NCBI RefSeq assembly: GCF_003314975.1
Contig: NZ_QNRF01000008.1
Location: 86,183-150,182, forward strand
DNA: 64,000 nt
Source: Marinomonas aquiplantarum
GTDB taxonomy: Bacteria; Pseudomonadota; Gammaproteobacteria; Pseudomonadales; Marinomonadaceae
Direction: 5' to 3'
In this document: one piece after another, positions 36,648-45,474 of the stretch
Layout: each line of letters opens with the position of its first letter
How positions within the stretch are numbered: position 1 is the stretch's first letter
Position numbers and translations under genes: made by a program
Notes under the pieces: generated by a model
What the model was told of the DNA's origin: nothing
Database searches by the model: none
Seen by the model: only the letters and a program-made list of their open reading frames with translations

Positions 36648-37001
36648 ATGAATTGGTATCTGGATGCGTGGCAACGTTATGCGCAATTTTCAGGAAGGGC
36701 ATCACCAACAGCGTTTTGGATGTTCTTTTTAGTGAACGTTTTAATCTCGCTTGTGTTTGCCTTGTTGGAAATAGCATTCCAAGTGACATGGCGAATCGAG
36801 GCGATTTATAGCGTGCTGGTGTTTTTACCCATGTTGTCTTTGACGGTACGAAGATTACACGACACCAACCGTTCAGCGTGGTGGTTGCTGGTGTTGTTAG
36901 TACCTGCGATAGGCTTGCTGGTATTACTCGTTATTTTGGCTTTACCCACAGAGCCAGAAGACCCTTTTGGACATTATCCACAAAATAAACCGATGCGATA
37001 A
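36648..37001 (+). CDS. DUF805 family membrane protein
   Basis: A 117-residue protein with about three to four hydrophobic segments and the DUF805 features WQRYAQFSGRASPTAFW and TVRRLHDTNRSAWWLL. The family (YhaH/YhaI-like) is inner membrane and of unknown function. It is preceded by the operator cluster and followed after 13 bases by a lipoprotein gene, so the two are probably one transcript under the AraC regulator. Confidence 0.88.
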   Translation: MNWYLDAWQRYAQFSGRASPTAFWMFFLVNVLISLVFALLEIAFQVTWRIEAIYSVLVFLPMLSLTVRRLHDTNRSAWWLLVLLVPAIGLLVLLVILALPTEPEDPFGHYPQNKPMR

Positions 37002-37014
37002 ACAGGAGTTAAAT

Positions 37015-37563
37015 ATGAAAGGTGTTAATAACTTACCCCACTTATCCACCATGTTATGCCTGTTTTGCACCATGACACTCTTATCGGCTTGTCATTCCGC
37101 TGAAGAAGAGCTGGCGGAAGGTACTGTGTTTGGACAAATATCGACTCAGGTGAATGCTCTGGTGGTCATCCCTTCGCCGAAGGTTGGTACTTTATTCAAC
37201 TTAAGAGGGGTGGCCGGTAAAGGGCAAATGATTGCACAAACCTCTCAACATGATTGTGTTGCCATGCCAATACGTTTTGCTGCTGGGGATTTTGGTGGCA
37301 CAAAGGTCGGCATCTATGATGGTCAACCGATTCGCTTACGCATTTATCAAAAAGACATCGCTCAGCGCTTGTTATCTGGCGACGAAGTGACCAGTGAGCA
37401 TTATCGTGTGAAAGCGGTTGGTGATGGCGTGTTAGGTGATATCCAAATTGAATCTGGACTTGGTTTAGATTATGGCTTTGTTCTCAATCCTGGAGAGTGG
37501 TCTTGGGGATCGATTTTGGGACTTCATAAAGAACGGGTGTCGTGTGAACCGCTGATGATTTAA
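37015..37563 (+). CDS. Lipoprotein of unknown function
   Basis: A 182-residue protein whose signal MTLLSACHS gives a lipobox cysteine near residue 26. The mature part is small and beta-rich and has no motif I recognise. The start at 37015 has CAGGAG upstream; the frame continuing back to 36967 is inside DUF805. It appears to be co-transcribed with DUF805. Confidence 0.7.
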   Translation: MKGVNNLPHLSTMLCLFCTMTLLSACHSAEEELAEGTVFGQISTQVNALVVIPSPKVGTLFNLRGVAGKGQMIAQTSQHDCVAMPIRFAAGDFGGTKVGIYDGQPIRLRIYQKDIAQRLLSGDEVTSEHYRVKAVGDGVLGDIQIESGLGLDYGFVLNPGEWSWGSILGLHKERVSCEPLMI

Positions 37564-37624
37564 TGAACACTTAAAACCTACCCATATGTACGGTGTTTTT
37601 CATCGTTAGCTTAGGTAAATGGGA

Positions 37625-37721
37625 TGGACTCCCCCACAATCGGCATCTATGTGCCAAGATTAGTTATTGAAATCACTAATCTAAAGGGAGAGTCCACATG
37701 ACTATTATGAGAGTCGGTTTA
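37625..37721 (+). mobile_element. Remnant of an IS110-family insertion sequence (left end)
   Basis: Nested inverted repeats (TGGACTCCCC / GGGAGAGTCCA and AGATTAGT / ACTAATCT) precede an ATG at 37698 that opens MTIMRVGL, the start typical of IS110 transposases, after which similarity stops abruptly. This is what the upstream noncoding end plus the first codons of an IS110 element would look like after deletion of the rest. The adjoining sequence is the 3' end of the ABC ATPase gene, so the remnant marks a rearrangement boundary. Confidence 0.55.
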
Positions 37722-37735
37722 GTTATAATGATCGT

Positions 37736-38464
37736 TCACAATACCGCTCCGATAAACTGTTTCAGTTCATCGGTTTGAGGGTCGGATAATAGGGTTTTTG
37801 AATCCCCTTGCTCCCAGACTTTGCCTTTGTGCATGAACACGACTCGGCTGCCGACGTCGCGAGCGAAGTTCATCTCGTGCGTGACAAGAATCAAGGTCAT
37901 GCCTTCTTTCGCCAGTTGCTCCAGTACTTTTAATACTTCGCCCACCAGTTCAGGATCCAGTGCGGAAGTGATTTCGTCACACAGCAGAACTTTCGGGGAC
38001 ATAGCAAGCGCACGAGCAATGGCAACACGCTGTTGTTGGCCGCCAGAAAGTTTTTCAGGGTAGCTGTCGAACTTCTCCGCCAATCCGACTTTTTCCAGCA
38101 TGGCTTTGGCAATATCGGCGGCTTCGGCCTTACTTTTCTTTAACACAATGGTAGGCGCCAACATGATGTTTTCACCCACTGTCATGTGTGGGAAAAGATT
38201 AAAATTCTGGAAGATCATGCCTACGCTAAGCGCAAGACGTCGCACCTGAATGTCTTCCGTGGTGACTTCATTACCATCCAGTGTGATGCCACCTTGTTGG
38301 TATTCTTCTAAGCCATTGATACAACGTAATAGGGTGCTTTTTCCAGAACCGCTTTTGCCAATAATAGAAATGACTTCACCTGCATTGATGTCTAAATCGA
38401 TGCCTTTTAGTACATGATGATCGCCATAGTATTTATGGACTTGGTGTAGGTTAACGAGAGACAT
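37736..38464 (-). CDS. Polar amino-acid-type ABC transporter ATP-binding protein
   Basis: A 242-residue ATPase of the GlnQ/HisP type: Walker [10 protein letters not shown], signature [15 protein letters not shown], Walker [13 protein letters not shown]. The open frame extends back to 38569, but that part lies inside the permease gene; ATG at 38464 gives the standard start [14 protein letters not shown]. It is last in an SBP-permease-permease-ATPase operon, and its stop lies 14 bases from the IS110 remnant. Confidence 0.92.
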   Translation of the reverse strand: MSLVNLHQVHKYYGDHHVLKGIDLDINAGEVISIIGKSGSGKSTLLRCINGLEEYQQGGITLDGNEVTTEDIQVRRLALSVGMIFQNFNLFPHMTVGENIMLAPTIVLKKSKAEAADIAKAMLEKVGLAEKFDSYPEKLSGGQQQRVAIARALAMSPKVLLCDEITSALDPELVGEVLKVLEQLAKEGMTLILVTHEMNFARDVGSRVVFMHKGKVWEQGDSKTLLSDPQTDELKQFIGAVL

Positions 38465-39101
38465 GGAATTTTTTCTCCAAATACTTGCTGTACAAAGAAA
38501 GTGGGTAGCACAGCACGAAGTAGATAAGCGCGACCAGAGCGAAAACTTTGAAGGGTTCAAAGGTGGCATTGTTCAGCATGGTGCCGACTTTCGTCAGTTC
38601 GACGAAACCAATGATCGAGGCCAGAGCTGTGCCTTTGATGACTTGCACTGAAAAGCCTACAGTCGGTGCAACGGCCACACGAATGGCTTGCGGCAAAATA
38701 ATATGACGTAAGGTTTGAAGGAAGCTTAACCCTAAACAGCGGCTGGCTTCCCATTGCCCTTTGGGTAAGGTATCGATACAGCCTCGCCAAATCTCGACTA
38801 AGAATGCACTGGTAAAGAGTGTTAACGAGAGAATCGCTGCACCCCATGCGGAAATTTCATACCCCAGCATGGATAAGCCAAAGAAACACAAAAACATTTG
38901 CATCAGCAAAGGCGTGCCTTGGAATAATTCCACATAGAAGTGAACGCATTTTTGCACGACGTTATTACGAGTGAGTCGTGCAGCTGTCAGTAATAATGCC
39001 ACACTGGTGCCGCCAATAAAGGCTGCGATGGAGAGTAAAATCGTCCATTGCGTGGCATACAGTAGATTACTGATGATGTCGTAATTGGAGAACTGAATCA
39101 T
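38451..39101 (-). CDS. Polar amino-acid-type ABC transporter permease
   Basis: A 216-residue HisM/GlnP-type permease with the conserved EAA-like loop EASRCLGLSFLQTLRHIILPQAIRVAVAP and about five membrane segments. Overlaps neighbouring genes at both ends (four bases upstream, 14 downstream). Forms a heterodimer with the adjacent permease. Confidence 0.92.
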   Translation of the reverse strand: MIQFSNYDIISNLLYATQWTILLSIAAFIGGTSVALLLTAARLTRNNVVQKCVHFYVELFQGTPLLMQMFLCFFGLSMLGYEISAWGAAILSLTLFTSAFLVEIWRGCIDTLPKGQWEASRCLGLSFLQTLRHIILPQAIRVAVAPTVGFSVQVIKGTALASIIGFVELTKVGTMLNNATFEPFKVFALVALIYFVLCYPLSLYSKYLEKKFHVSR

Positions 39102-39760
39102 CTCGCCTCCCGATAAGCAAACAGTCGTTTGCCGATTTGGTTAAAGATGAAGCGCAGTGCAATGGCCAACCCTAAGTACAAGAATGCTGTAACTAGATAA
39201 CTTTCGAAGGCTCGGAAATTGCGAGACTGAACTAGGTTCGCGGCGTACGTTAGGTCCTCAACGGAAATTTGGGAAATCACCGCAGAGCCCAACATAACGA
39301 TAATGCATTGACTGGTCAGTGCTGGGTAAATTTTTTCAAATGCTGGGGTGAAAATGATGCGAGTGAGAGTCTGACGAAAGGTCATACCCAGTACCTTGGC
39401 CGCTTCGATTTGACCTTTGGGAATGCTGTTTAAACCAGCGCGAATAATTTCCGTGCTATAAGCACCAAGGTTAATGGTGAGAGCGATCATACTGGCTTGC
39501 CAAGGAGACAATTTGAGTCCGAGAGACGGTAAGCCGAAGAAGATAAAAAATAACTGAACAATAAACGGCGTGTTACGAATTAATTCAACATATACGGTCA
39601 CCGTGCGTTGACCGATAGGATGACCGTATTGTCGGGTAGCAGCACAACTTGTTCCGAGTGCAATGCCTAAAATGGTGGTTAAAAGGGTGAGTTCGACAGT
39701 GGTCATAAGACCACTGAAGAACACATCTGTGTATTGCAATAGATCCGAAAAATGCAACAT
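39098..39760 (-). CDS. Polar amino-acid-type ABC transporter permease
   Basis: A 220-residue HisQ/GlnP-type permease. FSGLMTTVELTLLTTILGIALG is the family start and EAAKVLGMTFRQTLTRIIF the ATPase-coupling loop. It follows the binding-protein gene by nine bases. With the second permease it forms the channel. Confidence 0.92.
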   Translation of the reverse strand: MLHFSDLLQYTDVFFSGLMTTVELTLLTTILGIALGTSCAATRQYGHPIGQRTVTVYVELIRNTPFIVQLFFIFFGLPSLGLKLSPWQASMIALTINLGAYSTEIIRAGLNSIPKGQIEAAKVLGMTFRQTLTRIIFTPAFEKIYPALTSQCIIVMLGSAVISQISVEDLTYAANLVQSRNFRAFESYLVTAFLYLGLAIALRFIFNQIGKRLFAYREAR

Positions 39761-39769
39761 GTTGAAGCC

Positions 39770-40561
39770 TTAAGCGCCAAAGCCTTTAGGAAGCGGCGCT
39801 TTTAACCATTTCATGGAAATGGCATTCAGCTCGCCAGAAGCCAGTGCTTTTTGAATCAATTCATTAACCTTAGTTTGCAGTGCCACTTCCCCTTCAGCCA
39901 TACCAATGTAGCAAGGTGAATCTTTCAGCATGAATTTCGCTTCAGGTGCTTTGTTAGGCTGACGTTTAGCGATTTCCGTTGCGACCAGGTTGCCTGTTGC
40001 GATCAAACTAACCTGTCCAGATAAATAGGCTGTAAGAGTCGTGTTGTTGTCTTCGAAGCGACGCACATTGACGGACTTAGGCGCATTCTTTTCCAGTTCC
40101 AAGTCTTCAACTGAACCACGAGTTACGCCAACGGTTTTGTTTGCCAAATCGCTTATACTGTCGACCATGACTTTCTTGTCACCAAATACCCCTAGGAAGA
40201 AAGGCGCGTAAGGAGTAGAGAAGTCGATGGCTTTTTCACGCTCTGGATTTTTGCCCAAGCTGGAAATGACCAAGTCGACTTTTTTCGTTTGCAGGTAAGG
40301 AATGCGGTTAGCACTGGTCACCGGCACAATTTTTAATTTGACGCCCATTTCTTTGGCAATGTAGTTTGCCATGTCGACATCGATGCCCTGTGGTTGTAGG
40401 TCTTTACCAATGGAACCAAAAGGTGGGAAGTCCTGTGGCACAGCAATTCGAATGGTTTGGCGCTCTTTAATATCATCTAGCACATCTGCCGTAGCGTTTA
40501 GCGCCGAGAAACAAGCTGCGACAACAAGAGTGTTACTCAATAGTTTTACAATGCGTTTCAT
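39770..40561 (-). CDS. Polar amino-acid-type ABC transporter substrate-binding protein
   Basis: A 263-residue class II binding protein: signal peptide ending SALNATAD, then the SBP_bac_3 pattern TIRIAVPQDFPPFGSIGKDLQPQGIDVDMANYIAKEM. The ligand is not shown; because the operon is divergent from an RpiR regulator and a ureide-degrading operon and shares that regulator's operator, uptake of a ureide or amino-acid-like nitrogen compound is a reasonable inference. Confidence 0.9.
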   Translation of the reverse strand: MKRIVKLLSNTLVVAACFSALNATADVLDDIKERQTIRIAVPQDFPPFGSIGKDLQPQGIDVDMANYIAKEMGVKLKIVPVTSANRIPYLQTKKVDLVISSLGKNPEREKAIDFSTPYAPFFLGVFGDKKVMVDSISDLANKTVGVTRGSVEDLELEKNAPKSVNVRRFEDNNTTLTAYLSGQVSLIATGNLVATEIAKRQPNKAPEAKFMLKDSPCYIGMAEGEVALQTKVNELIQKALASGELNAISMKWLKAPLPKGFGA

Positions 40562-40884
40562 GGAGAGGGGTCCTTTTTCGTTTAGGGTTTAATTGAATGC
40601 CTGAAACACAATTTGCAACACTCATGCCAATATGAAACAAAAGTTTCTCCCTGCTTCTATCCTGTAACAAACTAGCCATTTCATAAGGTGATCGACTTTG
40701 GAAGGTGAAAAAGCCTTGCTTGGTCCCCAGAGGGAGCAAACGAGTTTTTTGTGTTTCACTATGGTGCATGGAAAGAATGTCTGTAACTTTTCTGGTGCAG
40801 TCATGTAGAAAGCGCCGCTTTCGGTTGGCAGTTAAACGAGAATCGATTAACTTAGTGCAATATTTGTGAGATTGAGGTTTCTAA
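40562..40884. promoter_or_regulatory. Divergent regulatory region, ABC operon / RpiR gene
   Basis: A 323-base gap without a credible gene (short frames here are overlapping shadows). It holds the operator at 40633 and an additional half-site TGAAACACAATTTGCA nearer the ABC gene. The Shine-Dalgarno GAGG for the RpiR gene is at 40874. I see no terminator or RNA gene. Confidence 0.6.
40633..40648. promoter_or_regulatory. RpiR-type operator upstream of the ABC operon
   Basis: TGAAACAAAAGTTTCT: inverted half-sites TGAAAC / GTTTC with a four-base centre. The same motif recurs at 41766 before the amidase gene, flanking the RpiR gene on both sides; TGAAA-N-TTTCA palindromes are typical for RpiR proteins. 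Confidence 0.75.
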
Positions 40885-41703
40885 GTGACAGCAAAACAGG
40901 ATGTGTTATCCCTGATCGAAAAGAACTATCCGAGCTTGTCTTCGTCAGCGCGTGCCATTGCCAATTACCTACAGCAACATCCATTGGCAATTGTGAGCCA
41001 GACGTCAGCGGAGATAGCAGACAACACCAACACATCAAAAGCCACCGTGAGTCGCTTTTTTCGTCAGTTGGGATATGACTCTCATCAGAGTGCGAAGCAA
41101 GCGCAACTTGCCTTGCGTGAAAGTGGTGTGCCGATTTTTACCCAAGGCACTTCATTGGACCAAACGGAGCAAGAGCTAAAAAATTTATCACTGACGTTTG
41201 ATGGTCTGCGCCCTGAGACCTTAAATGACATTAGTGCCAGTTTAGCAAACGCCAGTCGGGTGACCTTAATTGGTTTTCGCAATGCTTATCCACTGGCCTT
41301 GCACTTCCGCCAGCAATTACAGCAAGTACGTCATTCTGTTCGTTTGTTGCCTCAGCCTGGGCAAACCTTGGGAGAGGATTTACAGGATATTCTAGAAGAC
41401 GAAGTCATCGTTCTGCTTGGTTTTCGCCGTCGTACTCGCCAGTTCAAACAAATTGTTGATTTACTGGAAGGGCGTTCAACGGTATTGATTACCGATCCGA
41501 CTGGGCAAATTTATAACCAGCAGGTGTCTCATGTGCTGTTGTGCCACCTAGGGAATGAAAGTCCGTTTGATAGCTATGCTGCGCCTATGAGTTTGATCTC
41601 GATGTTGTGCAATCGGGTTTACGCTTGCTTAGGGGATGAGGCGAGAAAACAAACGAAAGAGATCGCGTCTTTGTATGAAACACTCAATGAACTTGAGCCC
41701 TAA
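40885..41703 (+). CDS. MurR/RpiR-family transcriptional regulator (HpxU-like position)
   Basis: A 272-residue regulator with an N-terminal RpiR helix-turn-helix (SAEIADNTNTSKATVSRFFRQLG) and a C-terminal SIS domain. It starts with GTG, GAGG seven bases upstream. In Klebsiella hpx loci an RpiR protein (HpxU) accompanies the HpxW/HpxX genes; here too the regulator stands between an ABC importer and amidase-HpxW genes, both preceded by TGAAAC-N4-GTTTC. The effector probably is a pathway intermediate. Confidence 0.88.
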   Translation: MTAKQDVLSLIEKNYPSLSSSARAIANYLQQHPLAIVSQTSAEIADNTNTSKATVSRFFRQLGYDSHQSAKQAQLALRESGVPIFTQGTSLDQTEQELKNLSLTFDGLRPETLNDISASLANASRVTLIGFRNAYPLALHFRQQLQQVRHSVRLLPQPGQTLGEDLQDILEDEVIVLLGFRRRTRQFKQIVDLLEGRSTVLITDPTGQIYNQQVSHVLLCHLGNESPFDSYAAPMSLISMLCNRVYACLGDEARKQTKEIASLYETLNELEP

Positions 41704-41753
41704 TACGGAAGCGGCAGTCTATTAAATTTACCGCCGATGATCTTTTGTTTCAG

Positions 41754-41782
41754 TTGACAAAGTGTTGAAACGAATGTTTCAT
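41754..41782 (+). promoter_or_regulatory. Probable promoter of the ureide operon
   Basis: TTGACA at 41754, then a 17-base spacer and TTTCAT at 41777, a consensus -35 with a weak -10. The RpiR-type operator covers the spacer and -10, so bound regulator would block polymerase. Confidence 0.5.
41766..41781. promoter_or_regulatory. RpiR-type operator upstream of the amidase gene
   Basis: TGAAACGAATGTTTCA is a perfect 6-4-6 palindrome, 22 bases before the amidase ATG and over its promoter; it matches the site at 40633. Confidence 0.82.
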
Positions 41783-41803
41783 AGACTCTAACAAGGGGGA
41801 GCT

Positions 41804-43006
41804 ATGAAACATTTCATTGTACAAAATCCATTTCTATCGCCGTCACAACGAGTTCATTCTGACTCGTTTAAAAGTGCGACATCAGGCCAATTAAAAGGGC
41901 TCAGGTTGGCGGTGAAAGACTTGTTTCATATGCAAGGTTTGCCAACAACAGCAGGCAATCCTACTTGGCTCGAGACCCATCCTACGCCTGACTCTACCGC
42001 TTCCAGTGTGGCGACTTTAATGGCAAACGGGGCGGAGTTTGTTGGTAAAACCATTACTGATGAGTTGGCTTACAGTCTTAACGGGCAAAACATTCACTAC
42101 GGTACGCCAGAGAATCCGGTAACACCAAATCGTCTGCCTGGAGGTTCTACTTCTGGCTCCGCTGTGGCCGTCAGTTTGGGGTTGGCTGACATTGGTTTGG
42201 GAACCGATACAGGTGGATCGATTCGTATTCCTGCCAGTTACCAAGGCTTGTTTGGGTTACGTCCGACCCATGGGGCGATTGCTGCGGATCATTTAGTTGC
42301 TTTGGCCCCGTCTTTTGACACAGTGGGCTGGCTCACTAAAGACCTAGAGACGTTAGACAAAACGGCTCGTGTTCTCCTTCAAAGCGACTATCAGAAAAAT
42401 ATTAATAACGTATTGATTGCCAAGAATTTAATCGACCAAGTTGCTCACGCAGCAGCGTTAAATGAACAGCTTACAAGATGGCGAGAGCAAGGGCGCTTAC
42501 CCCAAGAATCTTCGCTAGTGATTGACACGAAAGCATGGAAAACCAGCGAGACATTTCGAACGCTACAAGGTGCTGAAATTTGGTGTGAACATGGTCAGTG
42601 GATTGATCATCTCAATACGCGCTCTGACATCGAGAAGTCCCCTGTTTTTGCGCCAGACATTGAACAGCGTTTTGACTGGTGTAAAACCATTTCTGTAGCG
42701 GATGTGAGCATAGCCAAACAGCAAAGAGAGCGATTTACGGATTGGCTGGAAAACGAAATGGCAGAGTCCGTGCTTATCATTCCAACGACACCTGGGTTAG
42801 CCCCATTGTTTTCTGCCAGCGAAGAGGAATTAGCCGAATATCGTCATCAATTGATGGACATAACAGCAATTGCTGGTTTGGCGGGGTTACCACAACTGCA
42901 TTTACCTGTTTGTGAATTAGAGGGCGCGCCCTGTGGTCTTTCTCTAGTGGGGCCAAAAGGTAGTGATTTAGCCTTAATAAAGTTTGCTAAGAGCCTGTTG
43001 GAGTGA
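41804..43006 (+). CDS. Amidase signature family protein (HpxX-like position)
   Basis: A 400-residue amidase with the Ser-cisSer-Lys triad region: LAVKDLF carries the catalytic lysine and LPGGSTSGSAVAV plus GTDTGGSIRIPAS the serines. It is shorter than AtzE-type enzymes (~460) and resembles the AMI1-like amidases. GGGGGAG precedes the ATG. Its stop overlaps the HpxW-like gene. In Klebsiella, an amidase (HpxX) and HpxW act in oxalurate/oxamate catabolism; the pairing here suggests an equivalent step, but orthology is not proven. Confidence 0.87.
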   Translation: MKHFIVQNPFLSPSQRVHSDSFKSATSGQLKGLRLAVKDLFHMQGLPTTAGNPTWLETHPTPDSTASSVATLMANGAEFVGKTITDELAYSLNGQNIHYGTPENPVTPNRLPGGSTSGSAVAVSLGLADIGLGTDTGGSIRIPASYQGLFGLRPTHGAIAADHLVALAPSFDTVGWLTKDLETLDKTARVLLQSDYQKNINNVLIAKNLIDQVAHAAALNEQLTRWREQGRLPQESSLVIDTKAWKTSETFRTLQGAEIWCEHGQWIDHLNTRSDIEKSPVFAPDIEQRFDWCKTISVADVSIAKQQRERFTDWLENEMAESVLIIPTTPGLAPLFSASEEELAEYRHQLMDITAIAGLAGLPQLHLPVCELEGAPCGLSLVGPKGSDLALIKFAKSLLE

Positions 43007-43011
43007 GACAG

Positions 43012-44592
43012 ATGAGTATAAATAAAATGGCGTTTACAGCGCCACATTTTAAGGCCACACAGGCTGGGCAGGCCATTTTAGAGCAAGGTGGCACGGCAAT
43101 CGAAGCCATGGTCGCGGCAGCAGCAACCATCGCGGTAGTGTACCCACACATGAATGGATTAGGTGGCGATGGTTTCTGGTTAATCAGTGAGCCAGGCAAA
43201 GAGCCGATTGCCATTGATGCATCTGGTATTTCTGCCCAAGCGGCGAATCTAGACTTTTATCAAGGTCATGAGGCCATTCCAAGTCGAGGCGGTAAAGCGG
43301 CTTTAACGATGGCTGGGGCGGTGGCAGGCTGGCAAGAGGCCTTAACCATCAGTGCCGATTGGCAGGATAATTTGCCATTGTCTGAGTTGTTGAAGAATGC
43401 CATTCAATGGGCTGAGAACGGCAGCGAAGTCACGGACAGTTATTTGGCCGCGGGTCAAAAAACCTTTGCCGATCTGGCCACAGTACAAGGCTTCTCAACT
43501 TTCCTAAAAGCAGGGGGATTGCATCAATCGGGTGATGTTTTAACCTTGCCTGTGCTGGCTGAAACATTAAAAAAATTGGCTGAACGAGGCCTAAACGATT
43601 TTTATCATGGTGAGATTGCAGCGTCTTTGGCGAAAGATCTAGAAGCCGCTGGTTCTCCTATTCGCTTAGCCGATTTTCAACAATACCAAGCCAAACGTGT
43701 GACGCCATTGAGTGTAACGACCAGCCAAGGGACGTTATACAACTTGCCCGCGCCCACTCAAGGCATTGCTTCCTTGCTGATTCTGGCCTTGTACGACCGT
43801 TTACACGAGCAAGCCAATAACGATGTTGATATGGCTCACCTGCTGATTGAAGTCACCAAACAAGCTTTTATCGCACGCAATAATAATGTGACTGATGTGA
43901 CGCGCGTACCTACTGACTTAGCCTTGTTATTAAGTGACGAGTCGTTAGAAAAAATGTTGCAGGATATCTCTCTCAACAAAGCACAAACTTGGCCTCATGT
44001 AGCAAAACCAGGCGATACCATCTGGATGGGCGCGTGTGACAGTGAAGGCCGCATGGTGAGTTATATTCAAAGTCTGTACTGGGAGTTTGGCAGCGGTGTG
44101 GTTAGCCCATCTACAGGCATTGTTTGGAACAATCGTGGTTCGTCGTTTTCATTGGAGCCAAGCTCTTTGCAAGCCTTAGCGCCAGGATTAAAACCATTTC
44201 ATACCTTGAACCCAGCGTTTGCTGAGTTAAAAGACGGTCGTCGTATCAGTTACGGCACCATGGGGGGAGAAGGCCAGCCACAAACTCAAGCGGCGTTATT
44301 CAGTCGTTATGTTTATCATAACCAACCTTTGGATAAGGCCATCAGTGCGGGACGTTGGCTATTAGGCCGTACGTGGGGTGATGAAAGCCATAATTTAAAA
44401 GTAGAGCGTGATTTTGCTGAAGTGGCTGCAGATGTTTTACAGCAACGAGGTCACGATTTGGTGATCGTGGACGCGTGCAATGAATTAATGGGTCACGCTG
44501 GTGCCGTGGTGCTTTATCAAGAGGGTGATGCGGAGGCCGCAACCGACCCAAGAAGCGATGGTCTTGCCATCGTCAGTGAGTTTAACCCGTAG
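43012..44592 (+). CDS. hpxW: Ntn-hydrolase of the gamma-glutamyltransferase family, probable oxamate amidohydrolase (HpxW-like)
   Basis: A 526-residue protein, the size of Klebsiella HpxW (about 528), not of classic GGT. HMNGLGGDGFW is the GGT-family N-terminal motif; the segment KPGDTIWMGACDSEGRMVSY places a threonine (T336) at the expected self-cleavage/nucleophile site. No signal peptide is visible, unlike periplasmic GGT, consistent with a cytosolic oxamate-to-oxalate plus ammonia reaction. ATG at 43012 (GGAG nine bases upstream) is preferred over GTG 43003. A glutathione-hydrolysing GGT is the alternative; context favours HpxW. Confidence 0.78.
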   Translation: MSINKMAFTAPHFKATQAGQAILEQGGTAIEAMVAAAATIAVVYPHMNGLGGDGFWLISEPGKEPIAIDASGISAQAANLDFYQGHEAIPSRGGKAALTMAGAVAGWQEALTISADWQDNLPLSELLKNAIQWAENGSEVTDSYLAAGQKTFADLATVQGFSTFLKAGGLHQSGDVLTLPVLAETLKKLAERGLNDFYHGEIAASLAKDLEAAGSPIRLADFQQYQAKRVTPLSVTTSQGTLYNLPAPTQGIASLLILALYDRLHEQANNDVDMAHLLIEVTKQAFIARNNNVTDVTRVPTDLALLLSDESLEKMLQDISLNKAQTWPHVAKPGDTIWMGACDSEGRMVSYIQSLYWEFGSGVVSPSTGIVWNNRGSSFSLEPSSLQALAPGLKPFHTLNPAFAELKDGRRISYGTMGGEGQPQTQAALFSRYVYHNQPLDKAISAGRWLLGRTWGDESHNLKVERDFAEVAADVLQQRGHDLVIVDACNELMGHAGAVVLYQEGDAEAATDPRSDGLAIVSEFNP

Positions 44593-44649
44593 CAACTTCA
44601 TTCAATATCAAATTGATTGAGAGACATTTACCTAGGAGCGTACAGAAAC

Positions 44650-45468
44650 ATGTCATTCATAATGGAAAACTATTCCATGATTCTCGCCATGATGGCCACT
44701 GGTGTGGTGGGCGGAATTCTAGCCGGTTTATTAGGTGTTGGTGGCGGTATTGTCATCGTGCCTGTGTTGTTCTTTTTGTATCAAGGTTTAGGTGTCAGTG
44801 CTGACACGGCTATGTTGGTCGCGACGGCAACCTCTTTGGCCACCATTATTCCGACGTCCATCAGTTCGATTCGTGCCCATAAAGCAAAAGGCAATGTGGA
44901 TTTTGATCTACTAAAGCGCTGGGGTTTCTTTATTTTTGTCGGTGTTATGGTGGGCAGTTTCTTAGTGACTCGTGTGGAAGGGGAATGGCTAACACTTTTG
45001 TTTGGCGTGATTGCCACCTTGTCAGCCTTGAATATGCTATTGGGCAAAAAAGACAGTTTATTTCAGTCTCTACCAGGCACGGCAGGCCAAAGTGTGATGG
45101 CGACCTGTGTGGGCTTTTTCAGTTCCATGGTTGGTATTGGAGGCGGTACTTTGACCGTTCCTATGCTGACTTTTTGTAATTACCCTGCTCACCGTGCGGT
45201 TGGCACCGCGGCGGCAGTAGGCTTGATCATTTCATTACCTGCCGCTCTGACCATGTTGATTTTTGGCCAAACTCCAGTGGATTCACCTTTCGGAACCGTT
45301 GGCTTAGTCAATCTGATCGGTGCAGCTTGCATCATTCCATTGACGGTTTTATTCGCGCCAGTGGGTGCTGGATTAGCGCATCGTTTGGATGCTGCGAAAT
45401 TGAAGAAGGTCTTCGCGGTCGTTTTGATCATCACTGGCATGAAGATGCTTTATCAGGTTTTGGCCTAG
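44650..45468 (+). CDS. TauE/SafE-family exporter
   Basis: A 272-residue membrane protein with about eight hydrophobic segments and two internal GGG repeats (GLLGVGGGIVIVPVL and MVGIGGGTLTVPML), the TauE/SafE duplication. These proteins export small anions such as sulfite or organic acids. In this ureide operon it may export oxamate/oxalurate or import a substrate; that is inference. The start is uncertain (ATG 44650 or 44662); AGGAG is 12 bases before the former. The next gene starts six bases after its stop. Confidence 0.88.
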   Translation: MSFIMENYSMILAMMATGVVGGILAGLLGVGGGIVIVPVLFFLYQGLGVSADTAMLVATATSLATIIPTSISSIRAHKAKGNVDFDLLKRWGFFIFVGVMVGSFLVTRVEGEWLTLLFGVIATLSALNMLLGKKDSLFQSLPGTAGQSVMATCVGFFSSMVGIGGGTLTVPMLTFCNYPAHRAVGTAAAVGLIISLPAALTMLIFGQTPVDSPFGTVGLVNLIGAACIIPLTVLFAPVGAGLAHRLDAAKLKKVFAVVLIITGMKMLYQVLA

Positions 45469-45474
45469 GAGTTT

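Noticed and set aside
43012..44592. Classical periplasmic gamma-glutamyltranspeptidase
   Set aside because: No signal peptide, HpxW-like length and ureide neighbours make oxamate amidohydrolase more likely, though not certain.
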